NCBI GenBank assembly: GCA_002377695.1
Contig: DFQH01000004.1
Location: 230,306 to 294,305 of the forward strand
Source: Citromicrobium sp. UBA3494
Lineage (GTDB): Bacteria; Pseudomonadota; Alphaproteobacteria; Sphingomonadales; Sphingomonadaceae
Direction of reading: 5' to 3'
Length of the DNA stretch: 64,000 bases
The position numbers and the translations under genes are program-made. Below are positions 44,211 through 53,703 of the stretch, piece after piece. Numbering within the stretch: the stretch's first letter is position 1; each line of letters opens with the position of its first letter. The notes under the pieces are model-generated. The model was not told the DNA's origin. It saw only the letters and a list, made by a program, of their open reading frames with translations, and made no database searches.

Positions 44211-46037
44211 TTACGAATCCATCTTGCGCTTGTGGCGCTTGCGCTCGTGCGGGTCGAGGTGGCGTTTGCGCAGGCGGATGTTCTGGGGGGTGACTTCGAC
44301 CATCTCGTCGTCGTCGATATAGGCGATGGCTTGCTCCAGCGTCATCACGCGCGGGGGCGTCAGGCGGATGGAATCGTCCTTGCCGGTGCTGCGGAAGTTG
44401 GTCAGCTGCTTGGACTTCATCGGGTTGACTTCGAGATCGTCGGGCTTGGCATTCTCGCCGATAATCATGCCCTCGTAAATCTTCGCGCCGCCGCCGATGA
44501 ACAGCTCGCCCCGGTCCTCCAGCGCGTTGAGCGCGTAGGGCACGGCCTCGCCCGGGACCATCGAGATCAGCACGCCGTTCTGGCGGCCCTCGATCGGGCC
44601 CTTGTAGACGTCGTACTTCTCGAACAGGCGGTTCATGATACCCGTGCCGCGCGTGTCGGACAGGAACTCGCCGTGGTAGCCGATCAGGCCGCGGCTGGGG
44701 GCGGAGAAGGTCACGCGGGTCTTGCCCTGGCCAGACGGGCGCATCTCGGTCAGTTCGGCCTTGCGGCGCTGCATCTTCTCGACAACCGTGCCGGAGAATT
44801 CGTCGTCCACGTCGATCACGACGGTTTCGTACGGCTCCATGCGCTGGCCGTTCTCTTCCTTGAACAGCACGCGCGGGCGCGAGATGCCCAGTTCGAAGCC
44901 TTCGCGGCGCATCGTCTCGATCAGCACGCCCAGCTGCAATTCGCCGCGGCCCGCGACTTCGAAGCTGTCCTTGTCCTCGGCTTCCGTGACGCGGATGGCG
45001 ACGTTGGTTTCGGCTTCGCGCATCAGGCGGTCGCGGATCATGCGGCTGGTGACCTTGTCGCCCTCGCGGCCCGCAAGCGGGCTGTCGTTGACGGCAAAGC
45101 GCATCGCGAGCGTGGGCGGGTCGATCGGCTGCGCGGCGATCGGGTCCTTCACCGCCGGGTCGGCGATGGTGTTGGCGACGGTGGCTTTCTCCAGGCCGGC
45201 CATCGCGATGATGTCACCCGCCTGCGCGCTTTCGACCGGCACGCGGTCGAGCCCGTCGAAGCTCATCAGCTTGGTCGCACGACCGACTTCGATCACCTTG
45301 CCGTCACGGTCGAGCGCGTGGATCGGGTCGTTGACCTTGATCTTGCCCTGCTGGACGCGGCCGGTGAGCACGCGGCCCATGAAGTTGTCGCGGTCGAGCA
45401 GCGTGGCGAGGAAGGCGAAGGGGCCCTCGGTGTCGAGGCCCGGCGGCGGCACGTGGTCGACGATCAGCTTGAACAGCGGCTGGAGATCGCCCTCGCGCGC
45501 GGTTTCGTCCTCGCTCGCATAGCCATCGCGGCCCGAGGCCCACAGGCTGGGGAATTCAAGCTGCTCGTCATTCGCGTCGAGATTGGCGAACAGGTCGAAC
45601 ACTTCGTCGAGCACTTCCTGCGGGCGCGCATCGGGGCGGTCGATCTTGTTGACCACCACGATCGGGCGCAGGCCCAGCGCGAGCGCCTTGCCGAGCACGA
45701 ACTTGGTCTGCGGCATCGGGCCCTCGGCCGAATCGACCAGCAGGATGACGCCGTCCACCATGGAGAGGATACGCTCCACCTCGCCGCCGAAATCGGCGTG
45801 GCCGGGGGTGTCCACGATGTTGATCCGCGTGGTCTCGCCGTCATGCTCCCACTCGACGCTGGTGCACTTGGCGAGGATGGTGATCCCGCGCTCTTTCTCG
45901 AGGTCGCCCGAATCCATCGCGCGTTCGTCCACCCGCTGGTTCTCGCGGAAGGTGCCGGACTGGCGGAAGAGCTGGTCGACGAGGGTGGTCTTGCCATGAT
46001 CGACGTGGGCGATGATCGCGATGTTGCGTAGGGACAC
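44211..46037 (-). CDS. typA: Ribosome-associated GTPase TypA/BipA
   Basis: 608 residues from a GTG start. [15 protein letters not shown] (G1), [14 protein letters not shown] (G3) and NKIDRPDAR (G4) define the GTPase, followed by the elongation-factor-like domains and the TypA-specific C-terminus ending [17 protein letters not shown]. It binds ribosomes during stress and cold adaptation and affects 50S assembly. The GTG at 46037 is preferred because the protein then begins [15 protein letters not shown], as the family does; an ATG at 46094 would add 19 residues. Its end lies 6 bases from the end of the restriction gene. Confidence 0.94.
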   Translation of the reverse strand: MSLRNIAIIAHVDHGKTTLVDQLFRQSGTFRENQRVDERAMDSGDLEKERGITILAKCTSVEWEHDGETTRINIVDTPGHADFGGEVERILSMVDGVILLVDSAEGPMPQTKFVLGKALALGLRPIVVVNKIDRPDARPQEVLDEVFDLFANLDANDEQLEFPSLWASGRDGYASEDETAREGDLQPLFKLIVDHVPPPGLDTEGPFAFLATLLDRDNFMGRVLTGRVQQGKIKVNDPIHALDRDGKVIEVGRATKLMSFDGLDRVPVESAQAGDIIAMAGLEKATVANTIADPAVKDPIAAQPIDPPTLAMRFAVNDSPLAGREGDKVTSRMIRDRLMREAETNVAIRVTEAEDKDSFEVAGRGELQLGVLIETMRREGFELGISRPRVLFKEENGQRMEPYETVVIDVDDEFSGTVVEKMQRRKAELTEMRPSGQGKTRVTFSAPSRGLIGYHGEFLSDTRGTGIMNRLFEKYDVYKGPIEGRQNGVLISMVPGEAVPYALNALEDRGELFIGGGAKIYEGMIIGENAKPDDLEVNPMKSKQLTNFRSTGKDDSIRLTPPRVMTLEQAIAYIDDDEMVEVTPQNIRLRKRHLDPHERKRHKRKMDS

Positions 46038-46241
46038 GGGTGATGCTGCTTTCGGGAGAGAGTTGGGAGCGGCCCTTCTCTTATGGAGGGGCATTGCCGA
46101 TGCGCCTTAGCGGCCCCCCTGCTGCGCTGCAACACATCAGAAATTCGCGCAGACCCGTTTCATTCCGCTACGGCATTCGTGGGGATGTGCCGTTTTGGTC
46201 ACATATCGGACCAATGCCTCACGAATCCGGCATTTTCGCGG

Positions 46242-46270
46242 TTGAGCAGCGCCGGGACGCGCTTTATTAC
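46242..46270 (+). promoter_or_regulatory. Probable sigma-70-type promoter of the second TonB receptor
   Basis: TTGAGC (46242-46247), a 17-base spacer and TATTAC (46265-46270), with the start codon 57 bases past the -10. The 290-bp gap from typA contains no other gene; an imperfect inverted repeat ATTCGTGGGG..CCTCACGAAT lies upstream and could be a regulator site. Confidence 0.5.
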
Positions 46271-46326
46271 TCTCACATTAAGCGCAAAGAGTGCGCGGAT
46301 CGTAATGACTTGAGAGGATGCACCCG

Positions 46327-48972
46327 ATGGCCTATTCGCTGCCCGGCTTCGCCGGAACTTCGCGTTATGCACTTTATGCCGGCGTTGCCGCGCTGGCCCT
46401 GCCGGCAGCGGCCCACGCGCAGGACAATGCGCCCGCCGGCGTCTCCCTCGACGGAGAAGACGTGGAGACGGAGCAGGAGCTGGAACGCGCTCTTGGCGGC
46501 AATAACGTCATCGTCGTCACCGCGACCAAGCGCGAGCAGACGCTGCAGGAAGCGCCCGTTTCGGTCAGCGTGACCACCGGTGAAGTGCTGGAACGCGCCG
46601 AAATCCGCGACCTTATCGACGTGCAGACGGTCAGCCCGTCGCTGCGCGTCAGCCAGCTGCAGAACTCGGCTTCGACCACCTTCATCATTCGCGGCTTCGG
46701 CAACGGCGACAACAATTTCGGGATCGAGCCTTCGGTCGGCGTCTTCATCGACGGCGTGTTCCGTTCGCGTTCGGCGGGCGCCATCGGCGATCTTGCGAAC
46801 GTCAACCGGATCGAGGTCCTGCGCGGGCCGCAGTCCACGCTGTTCGGGAAGAACGCCAGCGCAGGCGTCATCTCCGTCCTCACGCGGGAGCCGCAGTTCG
46901 AATTCGGCGGTTCGGTCAGCGCGACCTACGGCAACTACGACCAGATGGTGCTCAAGGGCGACATTACCGGCCCGATCACCGACAGCGTCGCCTTCTCGAT
47001 CGACGGCGGCATCAACAAGCGCGACGGCTACGTGACCGAGCTCAACTCGGGCGAGGATATCAACACCCGCGACCGCTGGAATGCGCGCGGCCAGTTGCTG
47101 TTCGACAATAATGGTCCGCTGCGGGTGCGCGCCATCGGCGACTATTCGAAGATCGACGAGCTGTGCTGCCAGGTGAACAACCTTGTTGCCGGGCCGACCA
47201 CGCCGCTGGTCCTCGCCGCCGGCGGCAGCATCATCACCAACGATTTCTTCAGCGACACCGCGCGCCTCAACTTCCTGCCCGTCAACGAGGTGGAAAGCTA
47301 TGGCGGCTCGGTGCAGGCGGATCTTGAGCTGGGTGCGCTCAACCTCACGTCGATCACCGCCTATCGCGAACTGCACAACTTCCAGGACCAGGATGTCGAC
47401 TTCACCGGGCTCGACTTCATTCGCGAAGTTCGCGATCAGGACGTGGAAACCTTCACCCAGGAGTTCCGCCTGACCTCGAATTTCGACGGTCCGTTCAACT
47501 TCCTGCTGGGCGGTTTCTACTTCAACGAAGACATCACCCAGTTCAGCAGCATCATCAACGGGCAGGATTCGCGCACGTTCTTCGATCTTCTGGCCGGTTC
47601 CGGTACGCCCGGTACGCTGGCGGGTGTGGAAGCGCAGCTGGGCCTGCCGAACGGTTCCATCTTCGCCGCCGGGCCGAGCACGATCGAGAACTTCGCGCTC
47701 AGCAACGAGAGCTACTCCGTCTTCGGCACGGCCGACATCACGCTGCTCGACGATCGCCTGACGCTGACCGCCGGCTTCAACTACACCGACGACAAGAAGG
47801 ACTTCGCACTTTCGCAGCAGTCGAACGACCCGCTGGCGAACATCAACCTCGCGGATGCCTACATCATCGGTGCGGCGGGTTCGGCAGCCAACTTCGCAGC
47901 GCTGCCCGCAGCGCAGCAGCAGGCGATCGGCCAGCTGGCTGTGACGCCGTGCCCGGCCGGTGTGAACAACCCTGCCGTGTGTAATCCGCTGCTCGCCTTG
48001 GCGGCCCTGCAGTTCCTCCCGCCGTTCCTCGAGATTCCGAACGCGGTGGAAGACGGCAAGACGCGGGACGACAATTTCAGCTACACGCTGCGGGCCTCGT
48101 TCGAGATCACGCCGGAACTGAACACCTATTTCACCTACGCGACGGGCTTCAAGGCTAGTTCCGTCAACCTCTCGCGCGACAGCCGCCCACTGTTCGGCGA
48201 TTACATTCCCGCAACGGTTCCTGCGGGCGTGCCGGCGGTGGTGGCCGGTAGCCAGTTCCTGTCGCCTTCCTCCCCGATCCGGGATGCAGGCCTGCCGATC
48301 ACGAACCTGACGACCGGTTCGCGCTTTGCCGGGCCGGAGGATGCAAAGGTCTACGAAATAGGCCTGAAGGGCAACTATCCGGGTATCTCGTTCAACCTCG
48401 CGTTGTTCGACCAGAGCATCGAGGGCTTCCAGTCCTTCCTGTTCACCGGCACCGGCTTCGCGCTGGCCAATGCGGGCGAACAGTCGACGCGCGGCTTCGA
48501 GTTCGACACGGTCATCACGCCGGTCGATCCGCTCGCCTTCACCTTCGCGCTGACCTATCTCGACGCGACTTACGATGATTTCCCGAATGCGCAGGTCGGC
48601 GACCTGACCGGTGCTCGCCCCGGCGGCATTCCCGAATTCTCGATCGCGACGTCGGCCACCTACACCCACGATTTCGGCGCGAGCGGCAATTCGCTGATCG
48701 GCCGTGTGGACTACAGCCATGAAAGCAACGTCTTCATCAACAACGGCCTTCAGACCATCCGGGACAACAACTTCCGCCGCGAAGTGAACCTGGTGAATGC
48801 CTCGCTCACGCTCGCACTGGCGAACGGCTTCGAAGTCACCGGCTTCGTTCGGAACGCCTTCAACGAGCGGTATATTCTCACCGTGTTCCCCAGCGTTGCG
48901 CAGCAGGGTTCGGTTTCGGGCTACCCCAACGCGCCGCGCACCTATGGCGGCACGGTGCGGTTCAAGTTCTGA
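46327..48972 (+). CDS. TonB-dependent outer-membrane receptor
   Basis: 881 residues. The signal peptide (ending LPAAAHAQ, about residue 31) is followed by an acidic linker, the plug domain beginning VIVVTATKREQTLQEAPVSV, with IRGFGNGDNNFGIEPSVGVFIDGVF and VEVLRGPQ-type IEVLRGPQSTLFGKNASAG, and a long barrel ending GTVRFKF. Two extracellular Cys pairs (ELCCQVN and TPCPAGVNNPAVCNP) are typical of large sphingomonad receptors. The ATG at 46327 is preferred over 46318 because AGAGGA then sits at normal spacing. The substrate is unknown; no transporter or hydrolase genes are linked. Confidence 0.92.
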   Translation: MAYSLPGFAGTSRYALYAGVAALALPAAAHAQDNAPAGVSLDGEDVETEQELERALGGNNVIVVTATKREQTLQEAPVSVSVTTGEVLERAEIRDLIDVQTVSPSLRVSQLQNSASTTFIIRGFGNGDNNFGIEPSVGVFIDGVFRSRSAGAIGDLANVNRIEVLRGPQSTLFGKNASAGVISVLTREPQFEFGGSVSATYGNYDQMVLKGDITGPITDSVAFSIDGGINKRDGYVTELNSGEDINTRDRWNARGQLLFDNNGPLRVRAIGDYSKIDELCCQVNNLVAGPTTPLVLAAGGSIITNDFFSDTARLNFLPVNEVESYGGSVQADLELGALNLTSITAYRELHNFQDQDVDFTGLDFIREVRDQDVETFTQEFRLTSNFDGPFNFLLGGFYFNEDITQFSSIINGQDSRTFFDLLAGSGTPGTLAGVEAQLGLPNGSIFAAGPSTIENFALSNESYSVFGTADITLLDDRLTLTAGFNYTDDKKDFALSQQSNDPLANINLADAYIIGAAGSAANFAALPAAQQQAIGQLAVTPCPAGVNNPAVCNPLLALAALQFLPPFLEIPNAVEDGKTRDDNFSYTLRASFEITPELNTYFTYATGFKASSVNLSRDSRPLFGDYIPATVPAGVPAVVAGSQFLSPSSPIRDAGLPITNLTTGSRFAGPEDAKVYEIGLKGNYPGISFNLALFDQSIEGFQSFLFTGTGFALANAGEQSTRGFEFDTVITPVDPLAFTFALTYLDATYDDFPNAQVGDLTGARPGGIPEFSIATSATYTHDFGASGNSLIGRVDYSHESNVFINNGLQTIRDNNFRREVNLVNASLTLALANGFEVTGFVRNAFNERYILTVFPSVAQQGSVSGYPNAPRTYGGTVRFKF

Positions 48973-48997
48973 TCGCTTCGGTCATTGCGAAACAGGG

Positions 48998-49025
48998 AAA
49001 GGGGGCCTTCGCGGGCCCCCTTTTT
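48998..49025 (+). terminator. Rho-independent terminator of the TonB receptor
   Basis: Seven-bp stem GGGGGCC/GGCCCCC (49001-49007 with 49014-49020) with loop TTCGCG, preceded by AAA and followed by TTTTT. A classical intrinsic terminator 28 bases past the stop codon. Confidence 0.9.
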
Positions 49026-49178
49026 CGTGCGCGAGCCGATCCTGTTCCGCCAAGCCGACGCAACATGGGGGCAGAGCCGCCCAAAGCGCTTGCGACAGCC
49101 TGAAACCTGTGGCTTTCTGCCGCATCGCCGGGCGAGGCCAGCGGGCCTGCGGCAAATAACCGAGGGGGTGCTTTTCCG

Positions 49179-49637
49179 ATGGAATGGATGATCTTGCCGC
49201 TGAAGCGGTATTTCGACTTTCAGGGCCGTTCGCGCAGGCTCGAATTCTGGATGTTCGCGCTGTTGAACGTGATCGTGTTCACCGTGCTTTCCGTGATCGT
49301 ATTCGGCACGGGCGCTACGATGAGCCAGATCGAAGCCGCAGATCCGAACGACCTCGGCGCCATCTACGGAAGCATGTTCAGCGGCCTTGGTCTATTGTTC
49401 ATCATCTGGTGGCTCATCATCTTGATCCCGAGCATCTCCGTATCGGTGCGCCGCCTGCACGACCGTAACATGACCGGGTGGTGGTACCTGGGCTTCATCG
49501 TGCTCAGCCTGATCCCGCTGATCGGGTTCGTCGCCAGCATCGCGTATATCGTGGTGATGGCGCTGCCTGGCACGCCGGGGCCGAACAAGTACGGGCCGAG
49601 CCCCAAGGAAGGCGTGACCGCCGAAACCTTCGAATAA
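49179..49637 (+). CDS. DUF805 membrane protein
   Basis: 152 residues. KRYFDFQGRSRRLEFWMFALLN at the N-terminus and VRRLHDRNMTGWWYLGFIVL in the middle are the DUF805 signatures. There are four hydrophobic helices, and the end PGTPGPNKYGPSP is also typical. The function is unknown. The ATG at 49179 has GAGGGGG upstream. It stands alone between the receptor's terminator and the convergent recF. Confidence 0.9.
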   Translation: MEWMILPLKRYFDFQGRSRRLEFWMFALLNVIVFTVLSVIVFGTGATMSQIEAADPNDLGAIYGSMFSGLGLLFIIWWLIILIPSISVSVRRLHDRNMTGWWYLGFIVLSLIPLIGFVASIAYIVVMALPGTPGPNKYGPSPKEGVTAETFE

Positions 49638-49682
49638 TGCCGGGTGCCCGCGTTGCTCCGCGGCGGCGGAGCGGCGCGGGGC

Positions 49683-50768
49683 CTAGATGCGCTGCAAGGC
49701 GCCGCCGGACACGTCCCACACCGCGGCCTGGGCAAGGATGGCGTCGAACGGGGCGCGCTCGGTTCCCGTCATCCAGACCTGCTCTCCATTCGCTGCCAGC
49801 CGCGCGAACAGCGCCGCACGGCGATCCGGGTCGAGATGGGCGGCCACCTCGTCCATCAGCAGCACGCCCGCGCGGCCTTTCGCCGCGATGGCCCCATGCG
49901 CCAGCACGATTGCGATCAGCATCGCCTTCTGCTCTCCGGTGGAGGCGGTGGCCGCGGGCACGCCCTTGTCTGCCAGCGTCACCGCCAGTTCCACCCGGTG
50001 CGGCCCGATAAGGGTGCGGCCTGCGCGCCGATCTGTCGGCCGGTTGTCGCGTAGCGCGCGGGCCAGCGCCTCCCGCTCTTCCGGGCCGACCGGTTCGAGT
50101 GCGAGCGAGGGGCGCGGGAAGGGCGTGTCAGTTTCTGCCAGCAGTGCGGCATTGAGCCGCTCCACCAGCAGACGGCGATTGGCGGCAAGCTGTGCCCCGT
50201 GCTCCGCCAGCTGCGCTTCTAGGGCATCCAGCCAGCGCGGATCGGGTTCTGCTTCGTCCGCCAGCAGGCGGTTGCGGTTGCGCAGCGCGGTCTCGTAGCG
50301 GTTGGAAAGCGTCGCGTGGGCGGGGCTGATGGCCAGCACCAGCCGGTCCAGGAAGCGCCGCCGTGCGCCAGCGCTGTCGGTGAACAGGCCGTCCATCGCC
50401 GGGGTCAGCCAGCGGACCGAGAGCCATTCGGACAGGCCCAGCGCGCTTGCCTCCGCCCCGTTGACCCGCACGCGCCGGCGGGTGGGCTGTGCGGGATCGA
50501 CCATCGTGCCCAGCCGCACCGGCTCCGCGCCATCGGCCGGCTGCAGCATCGCCCCTATGGCAAACCCGCCCGGGCCATCGCTGCGCGCCATTTCGGGAAG
50601 CTTCGCACGCCGCAGGCCGCGCCCCGGGGCGAGCAGCGAAAGCGCTTCGAGCACGTTCGTCTTGCCCGCGCCATTGGCGCCCACAAGCAGGTTGAACCGC
50701 GCGGTACCGTCCAGCGCGGTGGCAGCGTGATTGCGGAAATCGGTGATCGAGATGCGGTCGAGCGCCAT
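49683..50768 (-). CDS. recF: DNA replication/repair protein RecF
   Basis: 361 residues. LTDFRNH-type start (ISITDFRNHAAT), Walker A GANGAGKTN (residues 30-38), the signature TASTGEQKAMLIA and Walker B VLLMDEVAAHLD are in order. It binds gapped DNA and helps RecOR load RecA. It is not next to dnaN/gyrB here, unlike in E. coli. The ATG at 50768 gives the usual MALDRISI start. Confidence 0.95.
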   Translation of the reverse strand: MALDRISITDFRNHAATALDGTARFNLLVGANGAGKTNVLEALSLLAPGRGLRRAKLPEMARSDGPGGFAIGAMLQPADGAEPVRLGTMVDPAQPTRRRVRVNGAEASALGLSEWLSVRWLTPAMDGLFTDSAGARRRFLDRLVLAISPAHATLSNRYETALRNRNRLLADEAEPDPRWLDALEAQLAEHGAQLAANRRLLVERLNAALLAETDTPFPRPSLALEPVGPEEREALARALRDNRPTDRRAGRTLIGPHRVELAVTLADKGVPAATASTGEQKAMLIAIVLAHGAIAAKGRAGVLLMDEVAAHLDPDRRAALFARLAANGEQVWMTGTERAPFDAILAQAAVWDVSGGALQRI

Positions 50769-50940
50769 TGGTAAGAGGCCTTTGTCCGGCGCCTAGCGCG
50801 GCAGCCTGTCACGCGCCAGCCCGGCGGGCCGGCGTGCGCAATCCAACACTTGGTGAAAATTCCCAAGCTTTCGGATTGGTGAACAGATCAGGCGAAGGCG
50901 GGAGCGTCGAAAATCCCGGAAATCTCCCGTTTTCTCAAAC

Positions 50941-50956
50941 TGGCACGGCTCCTGCA
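50941..50956 (+). promoter_or_regulatory. Sigma-54-type promoter
   Basis: TGGCACG at 50941-50947 and TGCA at 50953-50956 give the invariant GG (-24) and GC (-12) at the exact 12-base spacing of sigma-54 promoters. It lies 56 bases upstream of a tiny membrane ORF followed by another and by a pspC gene. Upstream, 50850-50930 is A/T-richer than the surroundings and could hold activator or IHF sites. Confidence 0.75.
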
Positions 50957-51011
50957 AAGTATCCGGTATCCGGCGGGATGGTCCCCCGGAGAGTTAAATG
51001 GAGACCGAAAC

Positions 51012-51131
51012 ATGACCACCACCGACATCCGCACCCGCCTCTTCGCAGCCGTTTTCGCCCTGGGCGTTTCGGCCGTCTTCATGGCCACTGCGATCGTTCC
51101 CGCCAGCCCCAACGGCCTCGTGATCGCCTGA
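51012..51131 (+). CDS. Small membrane protein (39 aa), psp-like operon
   Basis: The 39 residues begin MTTTDIRTRLFAAVFALG and form one hydrophobic helix (about 10-32). GGAG lies eight bases upstream of the ATG. It is the first ORF after the sigma-54-type promoter. It is similar in size and style to the following ORF. The function is unknown; it could act like the small Psp membrane proteins. Confidence 0.6.
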   Translation: MTTTDIRTRLFAAVFALGVSAVFMATAIVPASPNGLVIA

Positions 51132-51182
51132 TCGCAGCCGCCGACTTTTCCTCACCCACGCATACGAAAGGAATATCCCACC

Positions 51183-51299
51183 ATGTCTTCGCTCGTTCGT
51201 CAGCTGATCGCCGGTACCGGAGCTCTCGCTTTCACCGGCCTCGCCTTTGCCTTCGCCATCGCGCCCGTGATGGTCGACACCGCCGGGATGGTCGCATGA
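51183..51299 (+). CDS. Small membrane protein (38 aa), psp-like operon
   Basis: The 38 residues begin MSSLVRQLIAGTGALAFTG and form one hydrophobic helix. AAAGGA lies upstream of the ATG at 51183, and the stop overlaps the pspC start by four bases (ATGA), so coupled translation is likely. That coupling is the best sign it is a real gene. It is not recognisably PspB. Confidence 0.65.
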   Translation: MSSLVRQLIAGTGALAFTGLAFAFAIAPVMVDTAGMVA

Positions 51300-51511
51300 G
51301 CCAGCTCGACGAGAACCGCCCCGGCGGGCAGCCGACCCGCCAGTTCCGCCTCGGCAAGAGCCGTGCCATGCTGGCCGGCGTGTGCTCCGGCATCGCCGAC
51401 TACACGGGATGGGACGTGACGCTGATCCGCCTGGCCGCAGTGCTGACGACCATCTTCCTGACCGGCACGCCGATCCTGCTGTACCTGATCATCTGGGCCA
51501 TCGCAGACTGA
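51296..51511 (+). CDS. pspC: PspC-domain protein
   Basis: 71 residues. FRLGKSRAMLAGVCSGIADYTGWDVTLIRL followed by a hydrophobic helix (TGTPILLYLIIWAIAD) is a complete PspC domain. PspC proteins sit in the inner membrane and signal or relieve envelope stress with PspA/PspB. No pspA, pspB or pspF is nearby. The coupled start and the sigma-54-type promoter fit a phage-shock-type response. Confidence 0.9.
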   Translation: MSQLDENRPGGQPTRQFRLGKSRAMLAGVCSGIADYTGWDVTLIRLAAVLTTIFLTGTPILLYLIIWAIAD

Positions 51512-51514
51512 CCC

Positions 51515-51535
51515 GGCCGGAGGCCCCCTCCGGCC
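51515..51535 (+). terminator. Hairpin after pspC
   Basis: Perfect 9-bp stem GGCCGGAGG/CCTCCGGCC with loop CCC, beginning four bases past the pspC stop. No T-run follows directly; it is the first of two strong stems in this gap. Confidence 0.6.
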
Positions 51536-51547
51536 ACAAACCCCGGT

Positions 51548-51571
51548 CGGGGGCGAAACGGATCGCCCCCG
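51548..51571. terminator. Second hairpin, probably bidirectional terminator
   Basis: Perfect 9-bp stem CGGGGGCGA/TCGCCCCCG with loop AACGGA. CACCACACCTTTTTC follows on the plus strand. It separates pspC from the convergent SDR gene (stop at 51588). Confidence 0.7.
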
Positions 51572-51587
51572 CACCACACCTTTTTCA

Positions 51588-52370
51588 TCACATCGCGGAA
51601 ATCCCGCCGTCCAGCTTCAGCTCCGCCGCGGTCATGAAGCTGCTTTCGTCGCTGGCGAGGAACAGCACGCCATTGGCGATTTCCTGTGGCTTGCCGACCC
51701 GCCCGAGCGGGATCTGCCGCGCCAGCTTGCCCATCACCACATCCTTCTCGATCCCGGCATTCTTGCCGATCCCGTCGAGAATGGGCGTATCGACGAAGGT
51801 CGGGTGGACCGAGTTGCAGCGAATATCCCAGCCCATCTTCGAACAATAGAGCGCGACCGACTTGGTCAGCATCCACACCGCCGCCTTGCTGGCATTGTAG
51901 CCGGGCATCGTGTCGCTCGCGATCAGGCCGGCGATGGAGCTGATGTTGACGATCGATCCGGGCTGGTTGTCCTTCAGCAGCCGCAGCGCCTTCTGGCAGC
52001 CAAGGAAGGGGCCATCGACATTGATTGCAAAGCCCGCGCGCCAGTCTTCCAGCGTGCAGGTTTCGATATTTCCGCGCACGCCCACGCCCGCGTTGTTGAC
52101 CAGCACGCTGAGCCCGCCCAGCTTGTCTTCGGCCATGTCGATCGCGGCATCCCACTGATCGGGCTGCGTCACGTCATGCGCCATGCCGAAGGCGGTGTCC
52201 GCGCCGCATTCCTCGTTGATCGCCGCCGCGCTGGCCTCGGCTCCCTCGCCATTGATGTCGGTGCACAGCACCCGCGCCCCCTCGCGCGCCAGTGTGAGTG
52301 CCGCCTGCGCGCCAAGGCCCTGCGCTGCGCCCGTTACCAGGGCCAGCTTGCCCGCTACCCGTCCAGCCAT
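51588..52370 (-). CDS. SDR-family oxidoreductase
   Basis: 260 residues. TGAAQGLG (residues 13-20) with CTDIN after the second strand suggests NAD preference; NNAG, NISSIAG with the catalytic Ser, YNASKAAV with Tyr/Lys, and the C-terminal [10 protein letters not shown] complete a classical SDR. The overall pattern resembles 3-alpha/3-beta- or 7-alpha-hydroxysteroid and cyclopentanol dehydrogenases common in sphingomonads, but the substrate cannot be assigned. Its start overlaps the end of the NUDIX gene by 16 bases on the same strand. Confidence 0.87.
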   Translation of the reverse strand: MAGRVAGKLALVTGAAQGLGAQAALTLAREGARVLCTDINGEGAEASAAAINEECGADTAFGMAHDVTQPDQWDAAIDMAEDKLGGLSVLVNNAGVGVRGNIETCTLEDWRAGFAINVDGPFLGCQKALRLLKDNQPGSIVNISSIAGLIASDTMPGYNASKAAVWMLTKSVALYCSKMGWDIRCNSVHPTFVDTPILDGIGKNAGIEKDVVMGKLARQIPLGRVGKPQEIANGVLFLASDESSFMTAAELKLDGGISAM

Positions 52371-52903
52371 CCGTTCTCTCCGATCTTTTGTGTCATCAAT
52401 ATCATGGCGATGCGCACGTCGATGCCGACGCCCGCCGCCCGCTTCGCTTCTACGAATTGTGCGAGATGTTTCAGCGCCACGCGATGGACGGTGATATCCT
52501 CGCCCTCGGTCCCGCCGCCTTCGCCGACCCTGGTCAGCCCTTCGGCCCGCAACAGCGAGAAGCCTTCGGAGACCATGCCGGGGCTGGAGAAAAACATGCC
52601 GAGATCGGTGATCGTCTCGGCTTTGTAGCCGGTTTCCTCCTCCAGCTCCCGGTGGGCGGCGGTGATCGCGCTCTCGTCGCTCGCCCCGTCATCGTCTCCG
52701 ACGAGGCCGGCGGGGATTTCGAGGCAGGGCCGGCCCAGCGGCACGCGGTATTGTTCCACCAGGATGACGTGCCCGTCGTCGATCGCGAGGATCGCTGCGG
52801 CGCGGATGCCGCGCGAGCGGCTGGCATATTCCCAGCGGCCGCGCTGCTTGGCGGTGATGAATTTGCCCTGCCAGCGGATCACTTCGGGTTCGTTTTGATT
52901 CAT
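52355..52903 (-). CDS. NUDIX hydrolase, ADP-ribose pyrophosphatase type
   Basis: 182 residues. [33 protein letters not shown] leads into [12 protein letters not shown], the core of the Nudix box with its metal-binding glutamates; the Gly of the box is displaced by a two-residue insertion. The EQYR and EIPAG patterns are those of ADP-ribose/nucleotide-sugar pyrophosphatases. The ATG at 52903 is preferred; a TTG at 52912 adds three residues. It lies just upstream of the SDR gene with a 16-base overlap. Confidence 0.87.
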   Translation of the reverse strand: MNQNEPEVIRWQGKFITAKQRGRWEYASRSRGIRAAAILAIDDGHVILVEQYRVPLGRPCLEIPAGLVGDDDGASDESAITAAHRELEEETGYKAETITDLGMFFSSPGMVSEGFSLLRAEGLTRVGEGGGTEGEDITVHRVALKHLAQFVEAKRAAGVGIDVRIAMILMTQKIGENGWLDG

Positions 52904-52920
52904 CGGTCCCAATTCCGCTC

Positions 52921-53011
52921 ATGCTGAGCTTGTCGAAGCATCATCCTGCTTTTTCAGACGCGGCCGAAAAAGAAAGTACGGCCCTTCGACAGGCTCAGGG
53001 CGAGCGGGTCA
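52921..53011. repeat. REP-like inverted repeat (CTGAGCTTGTCGAAG family)
   Basis: CTGAGCTTGTCGAAG (52924-52938) and CTTCGACAGGCTCAG (52984-52998) are inverted with one mismatch; an inner stem CTTTTTC/GAAAAAG (52949-52972) lies between. It is the same family as 59154-59248. It lies past the end of the lemA/TPM operon and could end its transcript. Confidence 0.8.
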
Positions 53012-53031
53012 AGTGGGGGCGGGCGATACCG

Positions 53032-53703
53032 TCACAGCTGGATCAGCCGGTCGGGCAACTCGTTCTCATCGTCGTCGGCACGCGGGAAATGCGGGCTGAG
53101 GATCTGGCCCACATCGCGCACGCCCGCCGCAATGCCTGCGCCCAGCTGGCCCGCCTTGATCTCGCGCAGCATGTCGACCATCGCATCGCCCCACACCTCT
53201 GGCGGGACCTTTTCCGCAATCGCGGAATCGGCAATGATCTGCGCGCGGTGTTCGCGCAGGCTCACGAAGATCAGCACGCCGGTGCGCCCATGCGTGCGGC
53301 GTTCCGCGCCGACCTTGAAGTGGCGAACCGCCGCGTCTTCCACGCGTAGAGTGCGCACCTTGCCGGGCAGGATGGCGAAGCGCACCGCCGGGATCAGCGT
53401 AAGGGCGAATGTCAGCAGGAACAGCGCGATGCCGATCCCGCTGGCGAGGCCGAACAGGCCCGATGGCGTCCATTCGCTGTTCCACCCGCCGGACAGCGCG
53501 TCGAACAGGCTCAGCACCGGATCGGGGAAGAACGCCAGCAGCACGAGGCCGGTAAACGCAACCAGCGCGGAAAATGCGAGCGCGACGTCGGTATAGCCAT
53601 CGCTCTCGCTGGCCACGACGGTCACGATCTCGCCCGAGGTCGTGAGTTCGGCTTCGGCCACCGCCCGGGTGACGGCCTCGTGATCGGCCTGCGTAATCTG
53701 CAT
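53032..53703 (-). CDS. TPM-domain membrane protein
   Basis: 223 residues. The N-terminal part EAVTRAVAEAELTTSGEIVTVVA is the first half of a TPM (YgcG-type) domain. Two membrane helices (about 40-60 and 85-110) interrupt it, and it resumes after RHFKVGAERRTHGRTGVLIFVSLREHRAQIIAD. The ATG at 53703 overlaps the previous stop by one base (TGATG) and has GGAGG at the right distance; the ATG two codons earlier is too close to it. It is the last gene of the lemA-TPM-TPM-TPM operon. Confidence 0.85.
   Translation of the reverse strand: MQITQADHEAVTRAVAEAELTTSGEIVTVVASESDGYTDVALAFSALVAFTGLVLLAFFPDPVLSLFDALSGGWNSEWTPSGLFGLASGIGIALFLLTFALTLIPAVRFAILPGKVRTLRVEDAAVRHFKVGAERRTHGRTGVLIFVSLREHRAQIIADSAIAEKVPPEVWGDAMVDMLREIKAGQLGAGIAAGVRDVGQILSPHFPRADDDENELPDRLIQL

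Noticed and set aside
46273..48720. 815-codon minus-strand frame
   Set aside because: Antisense to the second TonB receptor, which has a signal peptide, plug and barrel end.
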